A DNA stretch of 32,256 bases, from positions 1 through 32,256 of IMG/VR virus record IMGVR_UViG_3300044966_000278. The stretch is one strand, 5' to 3'. The stretch comes from a virus. This document shows, one piece after another, positions 6,182 to 11,971 of this stretch (the first letter of the stretch is position 1; each line of letters opens with the position of its first letter). Below the pieces are notes generated by a model. It was not told the origin of the DNA, did not search any database, and saw only the letters and a program-made list of their open reading frames with translations. A program made the position numbers and the translations under genes.

Positions 6182-6338
6182 TGAGGTTTCTTACCTCAGA
6201 TGTTTGGGGTTTGTAAATCTTGGCACCCCTCTGGCTGCGGGGAAGGGGACGCTAGCCAGAGGGGGAGAGACAGCCACTTGTCTCATCAGCGGCGAGAAGG
6301 GGAGCCGCTGCCAAGTTGAGCAGGCACACCCTACCTGC
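6182..6338 (-). ncRNA. five-hairpin structured region, candidate regulatory RNA
   Basis: The gap 6,168-6,358 has no gene but five successive inverted repeats: 6182-6198 (6 bp, 5-base loop), 6226-6264 (11 bp plus 3 bp, one bulge), 6267-6284 (GAGACA/TGTCTC), 6287-6310 (7 bp) and 6320-6338 (5 bp). The loops of the second and fourth are 10 bases each and differ at one position; read on the minus strand they are TCCCCTTCCC and TCCCCTTCTC. These are complementary to the GAAGGGG leader in front of six early genes. The minus strand is assigned because the flanking genes run that way. If transcribed from the plus strand, the loops would instead mimic the leader, like a decoy RNA. No promoter is evident, so it may be processed from the operon transcript. 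Confidence 0.45.
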
Positions 6339-6358
6339 GTGCGCCTATGGTAGCAGGC

Positions 6359-6544
6359 CTACGCGCCTGTGTCGGACCCGCTGGTGTTGCGGATTCTTCC
6401 GAACTTGCGTGCCTTCTTGAGTGCTTCCGCCATTCCCTTGCGGTAGTCGACTCCGGCGTCCATGTTGACGACGGTGATCTTCGACCCGTCTTTGCGGTAC
6501 TTGACTGTTCCGACTTTGTCTACCTTTTTTCTTTCCATGGTCAT
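6359..6544 (-). CDS. small basic hypothetical protein, 61 aa
   Basis: MTMERKKVDKVGTVKYRKDG followed by a short strand and a Lys/Arg-rich helix. There are two possible ATGs six bases apart; the first overlaps the upstream TGA as ATGA and is used. It is very basic and might bind nucleic acid. Downstream of its stop the five-hairpin region begins. There is no family match. Confidence 0.6.
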   Translation of the reverse strand: MTMERKKVDKVGTVKYRKDGSKITVVNMDAGVDYRKGMAEALKKARKFGRIRNTSGSDTGA

Positions 6545-6894
6545 AGCATATCACCCCACGTTGTGTCATCGATAACGCGGTCGTCGATGTAGAGCATGTC
6601 GATCCACACTCGCTGGTATGCGCTGTGGTGGCGCTCGTCCTTGACGGAAGACTTGAAGTTATCGTAATCGATATCGTTAGCCATGGCTGCGAGCGCGTCT
6701 GCCCACTCCTTCTTGCTGCAGAGCAGGCGGTATCCGTAGTCAGCCTTCTCGTCAAGCCACCAATCAAGGGGCTTGTCAAGGACATGGGAGATGTTGACGA
6801 TATCCTGCTCGCAGCGTGCGCGTACGATCAGTCCGTCGCTGTCGTCCCTGTTCTCTACTACTGAGAAGAATCCTAGTTTTGTCATTAGCCACAT
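6541..6894 (-). CDS. hypothetical protein, 117 aa
   Basis: Start MWLMTKLGFFSVVENRDDSD at 6894 is chosen because GGAGGAAG lies 7 bases upstream. The next ATG (6885) sits on the preceding stop but is too far from that site. The protein is small alpha/beta with an acidic central part (ARCEQDIVNI, DWWLDEKADYGYRLLC) and many aromatic residues. I recall similar uncharacterised proteins in actinophages but no function. Confidence 0.65.
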   Translation of the reverse strand: MWLMTKLGFFSVVENRDDSDGLIVRARCEQDIVNISHVLDKPLDWWLDEKADYGYRLLCSKKEWADALAAMANDIDYDNFKSSVKDERHHSAYQRVWIDMLYIDDRVIDDTTWGDML

Positions 6895-7094
6895 GGCTCT
6901 TCCTCCGGGTTCTGTCGGTAGTAGATGCTGAGCATCAGGTCGGGCAACTTCTCGTCGCCGTCCTGCGATGCCTCGTACAGTGCGCGGTTCTCCTCGGGGG
7001 TGAGGTCGTCTGCGTCGACGATCAGCATGTCGTGGGCTGCGCATCCGCCGTGCGAATGATCAGCCATGTTATACCACAATATATTCTTAGCCAT
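6885..7094 (-). CDS. small hypothetical protein, 69 aa
   Basis: MAKNILWYNMADHSHGGCAAHD then an acidic helical part (DLTPEENRALYEASQDGDE). The ATG at 7094 follows AGGAAGGAAC; the longer frame would run into the hairpin upstream and is rejected. It is the first gene after the terminator-like hairpin of the DUF932 gene, so it may start a new transcription unit, though I see no promoter. The family is unknown. Confidence 0.62.
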   Translation of the reverse strand: MAKNILWYNMADHSHGGCAAHDMLIVDADDLTPEENRALYEASQDGDEKLPDLMLSIYYRQNPEEEPCG

Positions 7095-7123
7095 CTTTTT
7101 GTTCCTTCCTGTCGGGGTGTTGA

Positions 7124-7163
7124 CCACCCCCGCCCAGAGTGATGGATAGTCGGGCGGGGGTGG
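7124..7163 (-). terminator. perfect 12-bp hairpin after the DUF932 gene
   Basis: CCACCCCCGCCC at 7124-7135 and its exact complement GGGCGGGGGTGG at 7152-7163 flank a 16-base loop, starting 7 bases beyond the DUF932 stop. This is a very stable GC-rich stem. No U-tract follows on the minus strand, so it may be a weak or factor-dependent terminator, a 3' stabiliser, or a processing site. Confidence 0.6.
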
Positions 7164-7169
7164 ATTCGG

Positions 7170-8183
7170 TTAGGCGCTGAGCGCCACTGCCACGCTGCGA
7201 TCCTTGAGCGTGGTGGTCTGGTTGGCACCGAGCAGGTTCTTGTCGATGAACTTGTCGTCGGAGCGGTGGTTCTTGCTCCAGTCGACGTACTCGGCGACGG
7301 CCTGCACGAAGCCCCACTTGGTGTGCTTGATGTTGGCGAGGTTGTCGACGTCCCATGCTGCGTGGATGGCATCGCGTGTGTTCTGTGCGATGGTCAGTCC
7401 GCGCGTGCTCTCGTCATCCTTCGGGGTCGGGAGCGGGACGAGCATCTCCAGCATGCGGTCGAACGAGATGCGGTTGATCGGCTGTGCGATGAGCGTGTCG
7501 CCGAGCGTCTGCAGTTCGTCGAAGTAGGCGTTGCTGAAGCCGAGCATGTCGCGCGCATCGCGTACCTTGTCGGTCACGTTCGGCGTGTGCCTACCCTTCC
7601 ACATGTTCTTGGACTCTTTCATGCTCCACTGTAGCGTGTTCTGGCAGACCACTCGGATCGGCGTGGTGTAAACGCTGAGTGCCGTGTTCCCGTCGTGCCC
7701 GTTGCAGAGGGTGACGAACGGGTCGATGCGCTCGTCGGGGTCGCCGCCGATCAGGATGTCCCTGTTCAGGCGGGCGAGTGCCCAGATCTTGCGCCCGTTG
7801 TAGAGGCTACCGGCGGTGTGGTAGTGCGCGTCTCCCTTGCCGATGATCTCGTCGAAGAAGTCGAAGGCGTCGACGTTTTGGATCACCTTGTAGTGGGGTG
7901 TCGCGATACCGAGCGCCTGTCCTGTATCCATGCGGACGTTCGCTACCTTGTTGTGGACCTCTGTCTCGGTGTAGTCGTCGGGCTCGTTACCGTACTCGTC
8001 GATGTTGTCGGCCCCGATGTGAACGTAAATGGGGTGCTGCTCCACCGTCCAGTCTAGTCCGGCTAGGCGGATGGCCTCTGCGCTGGTGACTACGTCCTCG
8101 TCGATGACGGTGCCGAGGCGGTGCCATGCGGGCTCGCGGTTTCCGTAGAACGCCTTGTCGTGCTCCATGATTGCGTGACTCAT
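7170..8183 (-). CDS. DUF932 phage/plasmid-like protein, 337 aa
   Basis: The N terminus (AFYGNREPAWHRLGTVIDEDVVTSAEAI) and the following pattern of short strands and helices (YKVIQNVDAFDFFDEIIG, IWALARL, VCQNTLQW) are those of the DUF932 / TIGR03299 'phage/plasmid-like' family. Members occur in phages and plasmids of many bacteria; their biochemical role is not established. Length is typical of the family. It is a single-gene unit with its own repeat cassette upstream and a hairpin downstream. Confidence 0.85.
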   Translation of the reverse strand: MSHAIMEHDKAFYGNREPAWHRLGTVIDEDVVTSAEAIRLAGLDWTVEQHPIYVHIGADNIDEYGNEPDDYTETEVHNKVANVRMDTGQALGIATPHYKVIQNVDAFDFFDEIIGKGDAHYHTAGSLYNGRKIWALARLNRDILIGGDPDERIDPFVTLCNGHDGNTALSVYTTPIRVVCQNTLQWSMKESKNMWKGRHTPNVTDKVRDARDMLGFSNAYFDELQTLGDTLIAQPINRISFDRMLEMLVPLPTPKDDESTRGLTIAQNTRDAIHAAWDVDNLANIKHTKWGFVQAVAEYVDWSKNHRSDDKFIDKNLLGANQTTTLKDRSVAVALSA

Positions 8184-8259
8184 GTCGTGCTCCCTTCGTT
8201 GGTGTGGTGTAACCGTATCACGATTGTGGCTACGGTTTTGTTCGGGTTTTGTAAGGGGC
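8184..8259 (-). promoter_or_regulatory. cassette promoter before the DUF932 gene
   Basis: In gene sense: two 11-base units at 8238-8259 (degenerate copies of AATCCTTACAA), the dyad AACCGTA...TACGGTT at 8211-8237, then TACACC and a GAAGGGAGC leader before the ATG at 8183. No clean TATAAT box is seen in this copy. It aligns with five other cassettes at 8.75-11.17 kb. Confidence 0.6.
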
Positions 8260-8283
8260 GCCCGGCGTGATTGCCGAGCACCC
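8256..8283 (-). terminator. hairpin after the 152-aa gene
   Basis: In gene sense GGGTGCTCGGC pairs with GCCGGGCGCCC (11 bp with two G-U pairs) around a 6-base loop, starting 8 bases past the stop at 8291. The adjoining sequence is the 11-base repeat of the next cassette, with no clear U-tract. It probably separates the two transcription units. Confidence 0.55.
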
Positions 8284-8290
8284 CCTCGTG

Positions 8291-8749
8291 CTAGTCCTCT
8301 TCGACGTGCGTCACTTCGGCGTCGTAGTACTCCACCTCTGTGTCGATGGAGTCGTAGTGGCTCACATCGATGGTGTCGACACGTCCCAGCGCCTCGTCGC
8401 GGGCGTCGTCCTCTCCGTTCGCCTCCACCTGAAAGGTGATCGTGACGGGAACGCTGACGGTCACGTTGTACGTTTTCGTCAGGCTGATGCCGACGAGGTC
8501 GCGGACAATGTCGACGCGGTCGTCGTTGCCGTCGGCCCAGTTGCGGAGGTCGTCGATCCAGTCCGCCTCGCAGTCCTTCGCGAAGGGTGCGAACACGTCC
8601 GCGATCAGGCTGCGGAGCATGCCGATGGTGTCGTCCTTGCGCATGCTCCCCTCCTTGAGCAGGTGGATCCTACCCTTGAGCAGTTCGATATCTCCGCGGA
8701 GAACCTCCGGGTCAGCGGTGTCGGTGGTGGTGGTGTCGGTGTCGGTCAT
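8291..8749 (-). CDS. hypothetical protein with helical N-terminal and acidic beta C-terminal part, 152 aa
   Basis: Start MTDTDTTTTDTADPEVL at 8749 directly follows the shared leader; the longer frame runs through the promoter cassette and is rejected. Residues 15-45 form a likely coiled coil (LRGDIELLKGRIHLLKEG). The second half alternates strands (TYNVTVSVPVTITFQVEA) and then a very acidic end. No family is recognised. It is expressed from its own cassette. Confidence 0.65.
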   Translation of the reverse strand: MTDTDTTTTDTADPEVLRGDIELLKGRIHLLKEGSMRKDDTIGMLRSLIADVFAPFAKDCEADWIDDLRNWADGNDDRVDIVRDLVGISLTKTYNVTVSVPVTITFQVEANGEDDARDEALGRVDTIDVSHYDSIDTEVEYYDAEVTHVEED

Positions 8750-8827
8750 GGTGTAGATCCCTTCTCGTGGTGTACTTACAGTGTGCCACAAGATTGTGGC
8801 TTGATTTGTAAATCCTTTGTAAGGATT
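8750..8827 (-). promoter_or_regulatory. cassette promoter before the 152-aa gene
   Basis: Two 11-base units at 8806-8827, a perfect 7-bp dyad GCCACAA/TTGTGGC at 8785-8800, a CACACT -10-like box, TACACC, and a GAGAAGGGA leader. The stop codon of the 72-aa gene (8826-8828) lies in the repeat. Confidence 0.65.
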
Positions 8828-9044
8828 ACTCGGCGTCGTCCGGGTAGTCGTAATCCCCGGCATACTCATTACGCATCGCCGTACTGTGCGCCTCGGTGAT
8901 GAGTCGGCGCAAGAACCATATATCCTCTCGGCTAAAAAAGTCGTATGAACTGAGGGATAAAGCGGTCAGTCCGTCGATGATGGCGGCCATCTCTCGGATG
9001 GTCAGTGTGTCGGCGATGATGTCGTGCCGCTTCTCTGTACTCAT
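8826..9044 (-). CDS. hypothetical helical protein, 72 aa
   Basis: Start MSTEKRHDIIADTL at 9044 follows the GAGAAGGGG leader by 5 bases; the longer frame includes cassette DNA and is rejected. The protein is predicted all-helical (MAAIIDGLTALSLSS, WFLRRLITEA) with an acidic Tyr-rich tail. No family is recognised. The stop codon is embedded in the 11-base repeat of the following cassette. Confidence 0.62.
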   Translation of the reverse strand: MSTEKRHDIIADTLTIREMAAIIDGLTALSLSSYDFFSREDIWFLRRLITEAHSTAMRNEYAGDYDYPDDAE

Positions 9045-9119
9045 GTGCACCCCTTCTCTTGGTGTAATCACAGTATGCCACAAGATTGTGGCTCTAGTTG
9101 TAAGGATTTTGTAAGGATT
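9045..9119 (-). promoter_or_regulatory. cassette promoter before the 72-aa gene
   Basis: The best-preserved copy. Two perfect tandem 11-mers are at 9098-9119 and a dyad GCCACAA/TTGTGGC is at 9077-9092, identical to the 8.79 kb copy. CATACT then TACACC follow, and then a GAGAAGGGG leader. The complement of that leader occurs as a 9-base stretch in the loop of the hairpin at 6287-6310. The GP88-like stop codon lies at the end of the repeat. Confidence 0.7.
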
Positions 9120-9933
9120 ACGCAGCCTGCAGGAACCCGTGCCGCGTACCCTTCTGCCCGCGCATGCGTCCCTTCGCGCGGAGCCCTACAATAACGCCGC
9201 CCGGATCAGTAAATCGGAGGTCGTGCGCATCGCCGTCGACGACGGGGTAGGTGTCGCCCCATGGTGCCGTCCACGTTGCGGGCAGCGGTGCCCCCTTGCG
9301 CGTCGCGAATACCACGGCCACCCTGTAGCCCGCGTCTAGGTAGCGGCGTGCTGCTACGCCATCGCCGCCGGGATACGAATACGTCGTATCAATCCCGTGC
9401 TCTGCCGCGTCAGGCGTCGGCCGCTTGGTGTAGTCGTACAGGACGCAACCCTCCGCGATAGCGTGCGCTACCACCTCGGGGAACTTGCGGTGCCAAGCGA
9501 TGTCCGAGGTTCCGTTCAGGCGCAGGGCGGGTGTCAGACCGTGGCGGCGTGCGCGTCGCGCGTGCGCGGTGATCTCCCGACATAGCCGCGCGCTGAACCC
9601 TTCCGGGTCTAGGATCATCGCCGCCGTGCGACGGATCCGGCTAGCCTGAATCGTGTTCCACCCGCTAGCGTCGAGGCTGATACCACCCCTGCCGCTAGTG
9701 TTCAGGCATCCGGCGGTGCACTCGGCACTAGCCCACGGGCAGACATTCGCGCCTGACATTGTCGCCGGTGCGAGGTGCAGGACGGCGGGCAAGTAGCCCA
9801 TATCCGCCGCGCCCTTCGCCACCTTAGGGTTCGTCGTGGTGAGCAGGGATCCTGTCCCCTTCACCGGGTAGTGCGTATCGATTGCGGCTACCGTCGCGTT
9901 GACCGCGCGTAGCACTAGATTACTGTAAGCCAT
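9118..9933 (-). CDS. GP88-like phage protein, 271 aa
   Basis: The sequence shows YLPAVLHLAPATMSGANVCPWA followed by Cys72 and Cys76, then RLNGTSDIAWH (about 139-148), YDYTKRP, VAVVFATRKG, PVVDGDAHDLRF and VVGLRAKG-type ending. This order is that of a widespread phage family typified by mycobacteriophage gene product 88. Three closely spaced cysteines (65, 72, 76) and invariant Asp/His/Arg suggest a metal-binding enzyme, but no reaction is known to me. It has its own cassette promoter. The start at ATG 9933 follows a GAAGGGG leader. Confidence 0.75.
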   Translation of the reverse strand: MAYSNLVLRAVNATVAAIDTHYPVKGTGSLLTTTNPKVAKGAADMGYLPAVLHLAPATMSGANVCPWASAECTAGCLNTSGRGGISLDASGWNTIQASRIRRTAAMILDPEGFSARLCREITAHARRARRHGLTPALRLNGTSDIAWHRKFPEVVAHAIAEGCVLYDYTKRPTPDAAEHGIDTTYSYPGGDGVAARRYLDAGYRVAVVFATRKGAPLPATWTAPWGDTYPVVDGDAHDLRFTDPGGVIVGLRAKGRMRGQKGTRHGFLQAA

Positions 9934-10010
9934 TCCGATTCCCCTTCGTTCGGTGTAGTCACACTGTACCGCACGATTGCGGCACGATTTGTAAGGATTT
10001 TTTATGGGTT
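9934..10010 (-). promoter_or_regulatory. cassette promoter before the GP88-like gene
   Basis: One perfect and one degenerate 11-mer at 9989-10010, dyad CCGCA/TGCGG at 9969-9982, TACAGT -10-like box, TACACC and GAAGGGGA leader. The stop codon of the 75-aa gene sits in the second repeat. Confidence 0.65.
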
Positions 10011-10236
10011 ACGGGCTGAGTAGCCCCGCCGCCTTGGTCTCCCTGCGCCATTTCGCGGCCGCGTTGCCGTAGTCCTGATACAGGCTATGAATGGTGCCCC
10101 ACGCGTGCAGACTCATGGTCTCGCCGAGCACCTCCTCGGTGTAGCCCAACTTCGACATAGCGTCGCATGCCGCATCCATCGCATCTAGCGCCCGGTTCAG
10201 CGCGTACGCGGCTTCTCGGTATTCCTTCGTGATCAT
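10009..10236 (-). CDS. hypothetical helical protein, 75 aa
   Basis: MITKEYREAAYALNRALDAMDAACDAM and onward is almost entirely helical, with a central LHAWGTIHSLYQDYG. No family is recognised. The ATG at 10236 follows the AGAAGGGG leader of its own cassette, the one with a consensus TATAAT, so it may be the most strongly expressed of the small early genes. Confidence 0.65.
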   Translation of the reverse strand: MITKEYREAAYALNRALDAMDAACDAMSKLGYTEEVLGETMSLHAWGTIHSLYQDYGNAAAKWRRETKAAGLLSP

Positions 10237-10312
10237 CCTGCACCCCTTCTATTGGTGTAGCCACATTATACCGCACCCGAACGGTGCAGTTTGTAAGGAT
10301 TTTGTAAGGATT
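10237..10312 (-). promoter_or_regulatory. cassette promoter with consensus TATAAT
   Basis: Perfect tandem 11-mers at 10291-10312, dyad GCACC/GGTGC at 10273-10287, a consensus TATAAT at 10265-10270 (minus strand), then TACACC and AGAAGGGG leader. No TTGACA lies at the normal distance. The dyad occupies the spacer and the repeats the upstream activator position. Confidence 0.75.
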
Positions 10313-10399
10313 CGAACACACTCGCCGGGTCTAAACGCGGGCACACTTCTCCCTTCCTCCTGCCCTCCGGGCGCACTCCGAACCGCCTAGCCAATCCAA

Positions 10400-10443
10400 T
10401 GGGGGGTGCCGGGAATCGAACCCGGCAAGGCCAGCCACCCCCC
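10400..10443 (-). other. tRNA acceptor/T-arm minihelix (possible tRNA remnant or attachment core)
   Basis: On the minus strand GGGGGGT (10443-10437) pairs with ACCCCCC (10407-10401), followed by an A. GCCGGG (10426-10421) and CCCGGC (10413-10408) close a canonical T loop TTCGATT. Only ten bases (GGCTGGCCTT) stand where the D and anticodon arms should be. It begins 7 bases after the stop of the 39-aa gene. No CCA follows. It could be a deleted tRNA, the tRNA-derived part of an attP site, or an RNase P/Z processing signal. No integrase is in the window. The flanks 10,313-10,399 hold nothing else I can recognise. Confidence 0.6.
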
Positions 10444-10449
10444 ACGCGC

Positions 10450-10569
10450 CTACCCGATACGCAGCACCCGGCACGCCTCTCGCGCCTGCTCGCGCTCCTC
10501 CGGCGTCAGCACCTCCCCCGCCTTCAGCCGCGCCACGAACGCCGCTAGACGCTTCTCCACCGGACTCAT
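10450..10569 (-). CDS. short hypothetical protein, 39 aa
   Basis: The product starts MSPVEKRLAAFVARLKAGEV and continues with an Arg/Glu-rich helix (TPEEREQAREACRVL). Its ATG overlaps the preceding TGA (ATGA) and its codon pattern matches the neighbours. It looks like a helix-turn-helix-sized fragment but no family is recognised. It is the last gene of the three-gene unit driven by the 11.1-kb cassette and is followed by the tRNA-like minihelix. Confidence 0.6.
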   Translation of the reverse strand: MSPVEKRLAAFVARLKAGEVLTPEEREQAREACRVLRIG

Positions 10570-10859
10570 GCCGCCACCGCCATACGCGCCGCACGCTGCG
10601 CCCACTTCTCCCGCGAACCCTGCCGATACCCGCCGCGCTTACCGTGCTGCGACTTCCCCACCGGCCGCACCTTGCACGCCCACGCAGGCACCCGCGCATC
10701 CGGCAAAACCGTAACCGTGAACACGCGACCATCGATCACGCGGAACCCCGCACCCGCAGGCACCGGCACGCCGTCACGCTGAACGCCCACGAACCGGCCA
10801 CCCGCACCGCGCAGCATCACGCCGCCACCGAAGGCAGGCACCCCCGTAGGGGCGATCAT
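10566..10859 (-). CDS. basic hypothetical protein, 97 aa
   Basis: The first 55 residues are glycine/valine-rich strands (GGGVMLRGAGGRFVGV, FRVIDGRVFTVTV), and the rest is strongly basic (GKSQHGKRGGYRQGSREKW). Local GC is higher than in most of the window. It overlaps both neighbours by four bases (ATGA). It may bind nucleic acid through its tail. No family is recognised. Confidence 0.62.
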   Translation of the reverse strand: MIAPTGVPAFGGGVMLRGAGGRFVGVQRDGVPVPAGAGFRVIDGRVFTVTVLPDARVPAWACKVRPVGKSQHGKRGGYRQGSREKWAQRAARMAVAA

Positions 10860-11086
10860 GCCTGCACCCCCAATCCCTGAACCGCAACGCGGTAGCCATT
10901 GTCATACGCCCGTTCGATCAGCACAACTTCCCCGCGGGTCGCGCACGCATCGAACGCCTGTAGCAAACGTCCGCCCCAATAATCCAAGGCCGCACGATCC
11001 TGCGAACCGTGGTACAGCCGGGCACAAGCGAAACCCGCCTTCCACCCCTCCTGCTCCCGCAACGTCTGTTCGTCGTTCTTCGTCAT
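10856..11086 (-). CDS. hypothetical protein, 76 aa
   Basis: Start MTKNDEQTLREQEGW at 11086 is set by the GGAAGGGG leader; the longer frame reads through promoter DNA. The product looks helical (GFACARLYHGSQDRAALDYW) and ends VAVQGLGVQA. It is first gene of a three-gene coupled unit. The family is unknown. Confidence 0.65.
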   Translation of the reverse strand: MTKNDEQTLREQEGWKAGFACARLYHGSQDRAALDYWGGRLLQAFDACATRGEVVLIERAYDNGYRVAVQGLGVQA

Positions 11087-11170
11087 ACCGCACCCCTTCC
11101 ATTCGGTGAAACCACACCATACCACACCCCAACCCCCCCAAACCAAACCCTTACACAATCCTTACAACCC
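11087..11170 (-). promoter_or_regulatory. divergent copy of the early cassette promoter
   Basis: A TATGGT box, a TCACC element and a GGAAGGGG leader match the other cassettes. The 11-base repeats (11151-11167 region) are present but in opposite orientation, and the dyad is replaced by a purine-rich stretch. This is the outermost leftward promoter. The GGAAGGGG version is complementary to the loop of the hairpin at 6226-6264. Confidence 0.55.
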
Positions 11171-11656
11171 CACCATGCGGAGGGGATGAGAAGGTACGCG
11201 CGCGCGACGCCAACGCCCGAGCGAGAACCCCACCCGACGCGCCCGACCATGTACCCATCCTCGGGCTTGTTTTTTTGTGGGTAAGAAGATTGTGTAGGCT
11301 GCTTCTTGCGTTGATTGGATGGGTTTTCTTTGCCCCTCCCTAGCCTTTTGGCTAGCCAACGTCCGTTTAGCGTGCTTGTTGTCCCTGCACGATCCGACCT
11401 GTCCGTTTCCGGGGTGTGGTCTGGTCGTCTGATGGCGATCCGTGGTGCGGTGTTCGCGTCAGTGCTCCGACTAGGCGTGCTGGTTCTGTGTGCTTGACCC
11501 TTGAGCGGGGGTTGTTGCGTTGTTGTTCTAGTCTAGCGCGTCTTTGCCATGTCGATGATTCTTTTGTGTGTGTACATTGCACTGTATGTATGTCGTGTGT
11601 ATGTACATGTTCGACATATCGTGCATTTGTTCGATTTTTCGTGTATTGTCACGATA
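11171..11656. other. gene-free divergent control region
   Basis: I see no coding potential on either strand here. It contains the plus-strand terminator-like hairpin at 11241-11276, a CTAGCC-TTTT-GGCTAG hairpin at 11340-11355, an AAGAAG/CTTCTT hairpin near 11284, and from 11565 on a T/G-rich tract with repeated TGTACAT and TGTATGTA words. It separates the early leftward and late rightward transcription blocks and probably contains the late promoter, but no convincing -35/-10 pair is visible. Confidence 0.6.
11241..11276 (+). terminator. rightward intrinsic terminator-like hairpin
   Basis: GCCCGA (11241-11246) pairs with TCGGGC (11261-11266) and is followed by TTGTTTTTTT. It would stop plus-strand transcripts. 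No plus-strand gene lies upstream, so it either ends a short RNA or blocks antisense read-through into the late region. Confidence 0.55.
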
Positions 11657-11971
11657 ATGAAGAAGCAGATGCGTACATACGGTATGTACGAAGAAGAATT
11701 GCGCCAGTTTAACGAGGCTCAGACCATTCGTCGCGGAAAAAAGAAGGATGGTTATCCTCCTTCGTATTTTGCTGATGCGTTTGAGTACACGCAGCCGAGG
11801 CGTAATAGTCGTGGTTGTGGCGACGTAACCGTTATTAACCAGAACACTGGCGAGGTAAAGAAAGTTCCGGCTGATGAAGTCACGCGTGTGTATCAGCATT
11901 ATCGTGGACAGGCTGGTGGGCGCTATGCTTTGCGTACAGATCGTATTGATCTAGCCGAAGAAAGCGCGTAA
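11657..11971 (+). CDS. first gene of the late block, hypothetical, 104 aa
   Basis: MKKQMRTYGMYEEELRQFNEAQ then a basic stretch (RRGKKKDGYPP), a glycine/asparagine-rich centre and VTVINQNTGEVKKVPADEV. It has no recognised family. The start is uncertain: ATGs at 11657, 11669 and 11684 all lack a clear Shine-Dalgarno, and a 19-base palindrome covers the second and third. The stop overlaps the next ATG (TAATG). As the gene before the terminase subunits it may take part in packaging or regulation. Confidence 0.6.
   Translation: MKKQMRTYGMYEEELRQFNEAQTIRRGKKKDGYPPSYFADAFEYTQPRRNSRGCGDVTVINQNTGEVKKVPADEVTRVYQHYRGQAGGRYALRTDRIDLAEESA
11672..11690. repeat. 19-base palindrome, possible operator
   Basis: CGTACATAC-G-GTATGTACG is a perfect 9+1+9 inverted repeat. 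Related TGTACAT/TGTATGTA words occur at about 11571, 11583 and 11600. This is consistent with a binding site for a dimeric regulator at the head of the late block, or an mRNA hairpin that hides the start. Confidence 0.55.

Noticed and set aside
10305-10325. TTCGAATCC on the minus strand as another T loop
   Set aside because: No T stem or acceptor can be formed; it arises from the end of the 11-base repeat.
10463-10475. Upstream GGGTG as 5' strand of a full-length tRNA with the 10.4-kb T arm
   Set aside because: Only five of seven acceptor pairs form, no anticodon arm can be drawn, and the bases belong to the 39-aa gene. The nearby GGGGGGT pairs perfectly.
10331-10732. Minus-strand frame overlapping the tRNA-like element
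   Set aside because: Arg/Gly-rich out-of-frame reading of two better-supported genes and a structured RNA element.
8184-11170. Repeated spacers as a CRISPR array
   Set aside because: Repeats are 11 bases, paired in tandem, and separated by whole genes; no leader or cas genes. The Cas4-like nuclease is in a recombination context.
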